Assembly (NCBI GenBank): GCA_964019165.1
Contig: OZ025277.1
Location: 14,062,365-14,126,364 of the forward strand
Origin: Mastigias papua
Lineage: Eukaryota > Cnidaria > Scyphozoa > Rhizostomeae > Mastigiidae
Reading direction: 5' to 3'
Length of the DNA: 64,000 nt
In this document: positions 55,141 through 64,000 of the stretch, in pieces
How positions within the stretch are numbered: position 1 is the first letter of the stretch
Layout of the letters: every line of letters starts with the position of its first letter
Position numbers and translations under genes: made by a program
Notes under the pieces: generated by a model
The model's database searches: none
Seen by the model: the letters and a program-made list of their open reading frames with translations, nothing else
Told to the model about the DNA's origin: nothing

Positions 55141-57946
55141 GTATGTGTTTTACATTAATTATATTTCATTTTGAATTGATACATAATCTATTTTTGCTCT
55201 AAATTTTATTGTTAACTGAAAGTGGTAGATTATGTTGCTAAGTGCAAGTGCAAGAAACTGACCTGAATGCTCTTTCACTTAGCAACATAGTCTATTTGAT
55301 GTGATATGGGTACATCCATTCTTTGCCAGTGGACCATTGTGTGAGTTCAATTCCCATCTATAGGTATAGATCATTAGATGCAGATTTGGAAAGTAGCCAA
55401 TTCTAGTTATTTTTGTTACTGTTGTTATAATTCCTTAGTTTGCACTGATATTGCAGACCTTTCAATGAGTAAATTAGATGCGTGCTGCCAGTCGCACACA
55501 TGGGTACATGCCTGCATGCTTGTGTGTGATAGCATATGCCTCAATGAAAGGCCTTGACCGTGTAATGGTGTGTAACCTCTGCTTTACACCAGAGCATACA
55601 CAGTTTGAATCCCACACCAGTAACTAACAACAAACAAGGCTGGTGCTCCTCCTGTTGAAATTGGTAGCTTGAATATTTGGACAAGTATTTCTGGTTTTAA
55701 TTTATACTGTTGAGACTATATGTCTGCAATGCTAGGATCGGATGCTAAATTGATGAGTAAACTTGCTACAATCCCCAAATATTGCAAAATTATGTTTCTT
55801 CTGCATTGTTGACTTGTCCTTTGCAAACTATCATGGCAGTTTAGCTATTCCTGAGTTTGCTAATACATTTTGGTCGTTGAAAGCATTCATATCTCTACAT
55901 CTATGTATTTTTGCCATTGGTTTCAACTGCCTATTAATGTAACACTTGGTTCACTTTTGGGGACTTTGATCAAACGTCTATATCTTCACAAATTTGTCAA
56001 TCATTAATTGATATGAAAAATCTCACCAATTTTGTCTTGTTACCGCTTTTTGGCTATTCATTGTTATTTTCTGTTTGTGTCGTCGATGGATTCCAACGTA
56101 AACAAACGCTTGTGTATTTCCGTGATTTCTCCTTTTTGTGATAATCAAAAACTCTAAATCTTTACAATAAAACAGCCAAATGTATATCTATTGTCTTGCC
56201 CGGGATGATGTAATGCAGAGTCCAGAAAAAGTCACGGCTGCACGGCTCTGAACCGGAGGAAAATCTTGCTCTTTATGACGTATTTGAGGAAGGTTTTGAA
56301 ATTTGTATCAACAATCCAATTTCAGCAAAGTTTTTATATAACGCTACATCAACAATGAAGGGCATAGCCCACTTACAGTAAAAGCTTCCGAGACATACCC
56401 AATGCAGAGTTCAAAAACTTTGGTTAGTTTTGATACATAAAAGAGGAAGGTTTATGATGAAGATTTGACGGCCGGAGGAAGGTTCGGCATTTGTCTGGAC
56501 TCTGATGTAATGTAAACAACAGATATAAATATGTAAGATCTCACTACATCACAATCAGCTGACTTCTATTTACTTACTTTCGCCCTCTAGTGAAACCCCC
56601 ATATGATCTCTTCTTGGAAAAGTTTCCAATTTTCTCCGACTTCCAAGGCTCCCCCCCCCCCTTACATTGGAAGTCATAAAGTAATGGCTTGATTCATCCT
56701 AGTCCGATATTTTTACAAGAAACTCCTGTAAATGCTCCAAGAAGGTAAACTAATTACGTAAGAGGAACTAAAGTCACTGCTTTTGAGCATTCGATGTTTT
56801 GAAACTGGTGTGCTGCTCTGTGATCTATTAGAGATAGTGCAAGGTTGTAGGTTTGGTCCATCTTCCCTTCTTAATTCATCACACAAATATTCCCTTGTCC
56901 TATACAGACAACTGCCTTTTCTCTCCCATTGTAAGAGCAGTGTCTTTCAAGAGTCCTTTATTCCTATGAAGAAATGCAGACATTGGTTGTCATTTCATTT
57001 GGAATTTCTCTCGCTTGATGTTTTGCGAGTGCATAATCCAGCCCGGATTTTATAGTACATGCCAATGTGCAAGTTCGAACAACAGTCATCTCATTTCCTG
57101 CATGATTTTGCTGAATCTGGGGAAAGTTCAACTCCAGTACTGATTGGATAAGTTCATACTGGCTATTGATCCCGCCGAATCAAAGCATGTTTCCTCGGAA
57201 TGAAAGTTTTTGAATTTTACTGACCAGTATTTCAAGCAAGGAATACCGACACTTGTAATAATCGATATTAAAACGAACTGAAGGCTACACGACTAATGTT
57301 GCTTCACAAGCCATGTCCAAGTATCTAATTCTTTTTTGTGCTGGCAGATTTGCTTTTATGAATGATTGACTTCATTACATTTGCCATAATTGCCATGCCG
57401 AAACCCTTATTTTCTATACTTTTGGAATAAGCTGTATGCCTCTTTAGTGAAGTGAGCTTCACGTATAAAGTGCTTTATATTTTATGCACATTTTTTAGCT
57501 TATTTGGAGCATACCGATATCAGAATCCTCTTCCCTGGGATACTGATGTAGATTTGTTGCTTAGAGCTGAAGAACTTGATAAAATAGACGAGGACACGAT
57601 GTTGCGTGACTTTAGGGAAAAAGGAATTGAGATAGTTTACAGACCGTGGTTTGGTGCATACAGAATAACAAGAAGAAGGGCCCGTGGAGATCTGATGATA
57701 TTCAAGAACTACTCAGGAACAATGAATAGAGTTGGCCTGGAATCCTATGCTTTCTATATAAACTATCAAAAGCATCATATATTCCCGTCAAGAGAGATTG
57801 AAGGTCCTCTACCAACCATAAAATTCTGTGGAGTTGAGATGCAGTCTCCGAAAGGAGGTATTAACTTTCAAAAATATCATTATAGAGATGACTGGTGGCT
57901 GGAGAAAAAGCCTTTGGGGTGTGATGGTGCAAATCTTAAGGTGTAA
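54905..57946 (+). CDS. LicD/FKRP-family type II membrane protein (two coding exons)
   Basis: Exon 54905-55140 joins 57499-57946 in matching phase (AG|C, Ser), giving 227 residues. Residues 1-10 are basic, then a signal anchor (CLLVSVIFVFSVYYVL). The second exon starts LFGAYRYQNPLPWDTDVDLL, the LicD nucleotidyltransferase signature with its WDTDVD metal-binding motif, and ends PKGGINFQKYHYRDDWWLEK ... GC. Family members act in the Golgi or ER on glycans or phosphocholine/ribitol-phosphate transfer; the exact substrate here is unknown. ATG 54905 is chosen as the first Met after the acceptor tttaatag at 54878; a 5' UTR exon probably lies upstream. The last codons contain a donor-like aag|gtgtaa at 57941, so a longer isoform is possible. 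Confidence 0.82.
55560..55620 (+). other. Possible degenerate tRNA-like/SINE remnant
   Basis: gtttgaatcccacaccag resembles a B box, with a weak A box upstream. Too decayed to classify. Confidence 0.25.
56216..56504. mobile_element. hAT MITE (289 bp) with perfect 8-bp target duplication
   Basis: ATGTAATG flanks it (56208-56215, 56505-56512). The TIRs are cagagtccaga and its inverse tctggactctg. It lies in the intron of the LicD-like gene and has no ORF. Confidence 0.9.
57499..57946 (+). CDS. LicD-like gene, coding exon 2 (catalytic region)
   Basis: The acceptor tttttag precedes cttatttggagc. It carries GAYRYQNPLPWDTDVDLLLR and a C-terminal DDWWLEKKPLGC, both typical of invertebrate LicD-domain proteins. 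The stop is TAA at 57944-57946. Confidence 0.87.
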
Positions 57947-57949
57947 TAA

Positions 57950-60600
57950 TGGACACTGGGTTAGTAGAAGTATTACAAGAATCTCCTCAAAAATGAAAAA
58001 GAGTTCACAACCATTGAGGGGTCGTATCAAAGTAGAAGGTATAGGGTGTGATACCCCCATGTTTTGCAGGACTGTCGCTAATCCTTTAGTTCAGTGATTC
58101 CCAAACGTTTCATATTATTTTAAATGACGCTTCCCTACAACAAGCGTTCTTCAATCAGGGGTCCCTTGAAGGATAAAGATATGTTGTTATCGATAGATAG
58201 ACTTTTACGGAGAAAAACTATCAACAGTAATACAGGATAATAAAGTAACGAGTCGAGAAAGCGACAGCAACCTCTGGCCGTTACCCTTAAGCCCTTTTTG
58301 GTCCTCCTGAGACCCTTCGCGGTCCCCACATGACCGCGGACCTCAGATTGGCTCATCGGCTAAAGTCCCCATGACAATTGTGCCTTGTTGGTAATTTGAA
58401 AGCCTTGTTCACATCTGTCAGTAAACTTCTTTTGCTACAACCCCTCCTCTCCTACTCAAAAGCCCTTCGATACGCCACTACAACCATTACTATGTTGTGA
58501 ATTCTGCACGTTATTTCTTGCTTTCTGCCCATTTGAAATTTTTGTGGCAGAGGAGCTCTCGAGGCAAAATATACTGAGCTTGGTGTAAAAGGTTACTGTT
58601 GTAAAAACGTCAATCTGTTTAGACTTAGAATTTGTTTCTAGCTGTATGTAGTAGATGGTACTACAATAGATGTAACTAGAGACTTGACAAGTTGTATTTA
58701 TTGGCAATGGTTTGAATATAATAAATTATTAGGCCCTGCGTTAGCAGTTTTATGTAGTTGAACTAAGCAAGTGACATGTATCTCTTAGAAGTTGAAATCG
58801 ATCTGAAAATGGATTCGGAAGTAATCCTGGGGATGAGAAAGCTATCATTTTGCTGTTATCTGAACTAGTTTTATGAGATTTCAGTACAGGTATGTGTTAT
58901 GTACTGTTCTAAGTCCACACCAGTCATCCTGACGCTCCGACTGTTCATCCTGATAATGAGATAAAATGTTGACAGTATCCAGGAGCTATCAGTTGAAAGC
59001 GATAGCCTGTAGAATTTAATTTGGATATTTGATCTTTTTCGAAAGTTTTTAGGTATTTTAGCTATATCAGCCATGAGACTGATATGGTGAGTCACATAAC
59101 CATGCTTAATGATAGGTCTTGGAAAAGATGCTGATAGAATTCCCATTTGCTTATACACGTTTTTTTAATAAGAGACAAGTTTATAGGAAACATTAGGCTG
59201 AAGTCAGGCAAAAGTTAAGAAACACAGGCAGGCTGAGCTTCAAAGGTAAACTTGAATAAACTGTCTTTGAAAGAAAATTCTTAACTAAACTGGAAGCAAA
59301 ATGCAAACAAAATACATACTTCACAGAATTTGAATGTTCTGGTTCTTGTCCCACAGTTGCCTTATCTGGGTTGTTGTTATTGAAAATTTCAAGAATTTTA
59401 AGAAGCATTTGAGAAGCATTAAAGCGTGGATTTGAGAAAATATTACGAAACAGTCATGCTGAAGAGAAAGTTTGTCTGTCATAAAAACGTTTGTGATCCC
59501 TGTATCAATCTTGCATTTCAAGGATACTTTGTTTTGCTGCCTATTTTCTTGTTTCCTACGTTAAAACAGATAATTTGAAAACTCATTTACATCAACGGGT
59601 TCTAGCATTTGGAATGATTTACGAAAGAAAGACAGAAATATTTAACCCTTTGAGGCCTTTATTGCCAGCCTAGGCAAGGAAACTTAAAAAAATTATTTTC
59701 AATGACTCTCTACGTTAACTTTGTTTACTACTGTGACGTCAGAAGACTATTTCTATCATAGCTTCAAGCTTCATTCTCAGCTAAAATGTTTTTATCTCGT
59801 GTAACCTCAAATTAATGATAGAGCTAGACTGCGGAGTCGCGTTTCTTTAATTTTATTAAGCACTAACCACACAGTACATAATATCAAGCAGTCTAGCTAT
59901 CTACATTTATTTGTTCAGTTAGGTAGATGACATATTTGGAAGTAGACATGGCTTCTATCACTGATGTCTTTAAACAGGAGTCTTTGTCCCTTCGCACCTT
60001 TCACGCCTCGTGTCTTCGCTTTTATTGCGATTATGATATGTTATTGCTACTGAATTTACACGTTTTTGCACTTTTGTTTATTCGCAATTTATCATTTAAT
60101 TCTAGAAACTGCCTATTATTAGAGCATTGAACATGTTGCTTCCTCTGTGACAACATTACTAGGGATATGAGAGTGTTTACTTTTTGACACATTGGCATTG
60201 GATATATGCATTTTCGGCTAAGCTGCCCTCTCTCTAAATTAGTTCCTATATTGATTTTCTTTTGTTTTGCTCATATCCATGAATGAACTGAGTAGGTAGT
60301 TTTGGCATTGCCACTGCAAATACCGTGCACCTCTTTTTACAGAAACATTTTTCTCGCCCCGTTCTGACACTTTCTTAGCGTTTTCATGATTTGAGTACTG
60401 ACAGTTTCTTAAGACCTTCTTGGCGAACAATAATCCACTTTTCGTAACAATTTCCGTTTCACTACCAAACAAAACACACTACACAGACGGAATACGCCGT
60501 TACATACCTTATCACAAGTACCACCCATCATTATCTTCCTTAACTATTCAATATTTAAGGATTTACAATCTCTCAAATTTCCATCATCTTCAACCCACTT
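57950..60600. other. Intergenic sequence, nothing recognised
   Basis: Only short ORFs without known motifs. It separates the LicD-like gene from the satellite. The left part may hold its 3' UTR. Confidence 0.45.
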
Positions 60601-60604
60601 CAGA

Positions 60605-63600
60605 TTGCCAGATTATGATTGCAGATTGAAAAGTGATGAAAATGAGCCATTTTTGGCCAAAAAGTAAGGCTATACCCTTGGTATTTTGCCGAAAAATGAC
60701 CAAACTTGAAATTGATTGATTTTGATTGCAGATTGAAAAGTGATGAAAATGAGCCATTTTTGGCCAAAAAGTAAGGCTATAACCTTGGTATTTTGCCGAA
60801 AAATGACCAAAATTGAAATTGATTGATTTTGATTGCAGATTGAAAAGTGATGAAAATGAGCCATTTTTGGCCAAAAAGTAAGGCTATAACCTTGGTATTT
60901 TGCCGAAAAATGACCAAAATTGAAATTGATTGATTTTGATTGCAGATTGAAAAGTGATGAAAATGAGCCATTTTTGGCCAAAAAGTAAGGCTATAACCTT
61001 GGTATTTTGCCGATAAATGACCAGAATTGAAATTGATTGATTTTGATTGCAGATTGAAAAGTGATGAAAATGAGCCATTTTTGGCCAAAAAGTAAGGCTA
61101 TAACCTTGGTATTTTGCCGAAAAATGACCAAAATTGAAATTGATTGATTTTGATTGCAGATTGAAAAGTGATGAAAATGAGCCATTTTTGGCCAAAAAGT
61201 AAGGCTATAACCTTGGTATTTTGCCGATAAATGACCAAAATTGAAATTGATTGATTTTGATTGCAGATTGAAAAGTGATGAAAATGAGCCATTTTTGGCC
61301 AAAAAGGAAGGCTATAACCTTGGTATTTTGCCGAAAAATGACCAAAATTGAAATTGATTGATTTTGATTGCAGATTGAAAAGTGATGAAAATGAGCCATT
61401 TTTGGCCAAAAAGTAAGGCTATAACCTTGGTATTTTGCCGAAAAATGACCAAAATTGAAATTGATTGATTTTGATTGCAGATTGAAAAGTGATGAAAATG
61501 AGCCATTTTTGGCCAAAAAGTAAGGCTATAACCTTGGTATTTTGCCGAAAAATGACCAACATTGAAATTGATTGATTTTGATTGCAGATTGAAAAGTGAT
61601 GAAAATGAGCCATTTTTGGCCAAAAAGTAAGGCTATAACCTTGGTATTTTGCCGAAAAATGACCAAAATTGAAATTGATTGATTTTGATTGCAGATTGAA
61701 AAGTGATGAAAATGAGCCATTTTTGGCCAAAAAGTAAGGCTATAACCTTGGTATTTTGCCGAAAAATGACCAAAATTGAAATTGATTGATTTTGATTGCA
61801 GATTGAAAAGTGATGAAAATGAGCCATTTTTGGCCAAAAAGTAAGGCTATAACCTTGGTATTTTGCCGAAAAATGACCAAAATTGAAATTGATTGATTTT
61901 GATTGCAGATTGAAAAGTGATGAAAATGAGCCATTTTTGGCCAAAAAGTAAGGCTATAACCTTGGTATTTTGCCCAAAAATGACCAAAATTGAAATTGAT
62001 TGATTTTGATTGCAGATTGAAAAGTGATGAAAATGAGCAATTTTTGGCCAAAAAGTAAGGCTATAACCTTGGTAGTTTGTCCAAACAAATGACCAAAATT
62101 GAAATTGATTGATTTTGATTGCAGATTGAAAAGTGATGAAAATGAGCGATTTTTGGCCAAAAAGTAAGGCTATAACCTTGGTATTTTGCCCAAAAATATA
62201 ACCATAATTGACATTGATTGATTTTGATTGCAGATTGAAAAGTGATGAAAATGAGCGATTTTTGGCCAAAAAGTAAGGCTATACCCTTGGTACTTTGCCC
62301 AAACAAATGACCAAAATTGAAATTGATTGATTTTGATTGCAGATTGAAAAGTGATGAAAATGAGCGATTTGTGGCCAAAAAGTAAGGCTATAACCTTGGT
62401 ATTTTGCCCAAAAATGACCAAAATTGAAATTGATTGATTTTGAGTGCAGATTGAAAAGTGATGAAAATGAGCGATTTTTGGCCAAAAAGTAAGGCTATAA
62501 CCTTGGTATTTTGCCCACCAAAATGACCAACATTGAAATTGATTGATTTTGATTGCAGATTGAAAAGTGATGAAAATGAGCGATTTTTGGCCAAAAACTA
62601 AGGCTATAACCTTGGTATTTTGCCCAAAAATGACCAAAATTGAAATTGATTGATTTTGATTGCAGATTGAAAAGTGATGAAAATGAGCGATTTTTGGCCG
62701 AAAAGTAAGGCTATAACCTTGGTAGTTTGCCCAAAAAAATGACCAAAATTGAAATTGATTGATTTTGATTGCAGATTGAAAAGTGATGAAAATGAGCGAT
62801 TTTTGGCCAAAAAGTAAGGCTATAACCTTGGTATTTTGCCGAAAAATGACCAAAATTGAAATTGATTGATTTTGATTGCAGATTGAAAAGTGATGAAAAT
62901 GAGCCATTTTTGGCCAAAAAGTAAGGCTATAACCTTGGTATTTTGCCGATAAATGACCAGAATTGAAATTGATTGATTTTGATTGCAGATTGAAAAGTGA
63001 TGAAAATGAGCCATTTTTGGCCAAAAAGTAAGGCTATAACCTTGGTATTTTGCCGAAAAATGACAAAAATTGAAATTGATTGATTTTGATTGCAGATTGA
63101 AAAGTGATGAAAATGAGCCATTTTTGGCCAAAAACTAAGGCTATAACCTTGGTATTTTGCCGATAAATGACCAAAATTGAAATTGATTGATTTTGATTGC
63201 AGATTGAAAAGTGATGAAAATGAGCCATTTTTGGCCAAAAAGGAAGGCTATAACCTTGGTATTTTGCCGAAAAATGACCAAAATTGAAATTGATTGATTT
63301 TGATTGCAGATTGAAAAGTGATGAAAATGAGCCATTTTTGGCCAAAAAGTAAGGCTATAACCTTGGTATTTTGCCGAAAAATGACCAAAATTGAAATTGA
63401 TTGATTTTGATTGCAGATTGAAAAGTGATGAAAATGAGCCATTTTTGGCCAAAAAGTAAGGCTATAACCTTGGTATTTTGCCGAAAAATGACCAAAATTG
63501 AAATTGATTGATTTTGATTGCAGATTGAAAAGTGATGAAAATGAGCCATTTTTGGCCAAAAAGTAAGGCTATAACCTTGGTATTTTGCCGAAAAATGACC

Positions 63601-64000
63601 AAAATTGAAATTGATTGATTTTGATTGCAGATTGAAAAGTGATGAAAATGAGCCATTTTTGGCCAAAAAGTAAGGCTATAACCTTGGTATTTTGCCGAAA
63701 AATGACCAAAATTGAAATTGATTGATTTTGATTGCAGATTGAAAAGTGATGAAAATGAGCCATTTTTGGCCAAAAAGTAAGGCTATAACCTTGGTATTTT
63801 GCCGAAAAATGACCAAAATTGAAATTGATTGATTTTGATTGCAGATTGAAAAGTGATGAAAATGAGCCATTTTTGGCCAAAAAGTAAGGCTATAACCTTG
63901 GTATTTTGCCGACAAATGACCAAAATTGAAATTGATTGATTTTGATTGCAGATTGAAAAGTGATGAAAATGAGCCATTTTTGGCCAAAAAGTAAGGCTAT
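60605..64000. repeat. 107-bp tandem satellite, about 32 copies, running off the window
   Basis: Unit boundaries recur every 107 bp (108-109 bp in a middle block). The unit contains gattgattttgattgcagat, aaaagtgatgaaaatgagcc and a small gccatttttggc palindrome. A subtype with gagcg(a)tttt and tttgccca replaces gagccattt and tttgccga at about 61970-62820. Block 60904-61330 and block 62840-63266 carry the same ordered variants at a 1936-bp offset. The array continues past the right edge. Confidence 0.97.
61970..62820. repeat. Satellite subtype block B
   Basis: Eight units with gagcgattttt and gcccaaa features and lengths of 107-109 bp lie between homogeneous subtype A units. Private changes such as gtggcc at 62370 and gagtgc at 62444 show more divergence here. 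Confidence 0.85.

Noticed and set aside
60590..63987. About 30 overlapping ORFs of 103 codons
   Set aside because: They are frame-shifting reads of the 107-bp satellite, not a gene family.
60605..64000. CRISPR-like array
   Set aside because: The entire unit repeats without variable spacers, and the DNA is eukaryotic.

Overview
This is eukaryotic, almost certainly metazoan, DNA: AT-rich, with spliced genes, long TA and CA microsatellites, a 107-bp satellite and a dense mix of transposons. No prokaryotic gene organisation is present. Repeat types (LINEs with a PHD-like finger and a 2A-like motif, hammerhead ribozymes, HIRAN-like and CENP-B-like transposon remnants) suit a marine invertebrate, perhaps a cnidarian. 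That placement is inference.

Positions 12-42804 (+) hold most of one gene, a CACHD1 / alpha2delta-like calcium channel auxiliary subunit. Seventeen exons could be chained by hand with every splice phase matching and GT/AG at each junction. They give the 730 C-terminal residues: end of the VWA domain, two Cache-type regions, a cysteine-rich membrane-proximal part, one transmembrane helix and a 13-residue tail. The 5' end lies outside the window. The coding total is about 2.2 kb in 43 kb.

The introns are transposon graveyards. They carry TA-flanked palindromes with hammerhead ribozyme motifs (2.2 kb, 6.0-6.5 kb), a reverse-strand LINE split by a short LTR element (8.0-12.0 kb), an opposed LINE 3' fragment with a restriction-like endonuclease domain (12.8-13.7 kb), several TIR elements, SINE pieces and LINE tails. 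The 16-kb last intron contains a three-deep nest: a Gypsy LTR element (29.2-36.5 kb) holds a LINE (29.5-34.5 kb), which holds a 1.56-kb TRIM-like LTR element. A second LINE follows at 38.5-40.7 kb and a large hammerhead palindrome at 41.1-41.4 kb.

From 43 to 51 kb the sequence is decayed LINEs on the minus strand, cut by nested TIR elements and a tRNA-derived SINE, plus a 156-bp perfect-looking hairpin. A second gene, a small LicD/FKRP-like type II membrane protein in two coding exons (54905-57946, +), follows. An LTR of the TRIM family lies about 150 bp upstream of its start codon. The end of the window (60605-64000) is a 107-bp tandem satellite with a 1936-bp higher-order duplication.

The most interesting signals are (i) at least six hammerhead-type ribozyme motifs of two families, mostly paired head-to-head in palindromes; (ii) the satellite, whose minus strand stays open through all three frames; and (iii) the nested retroelement stack with readable target-site duplications.
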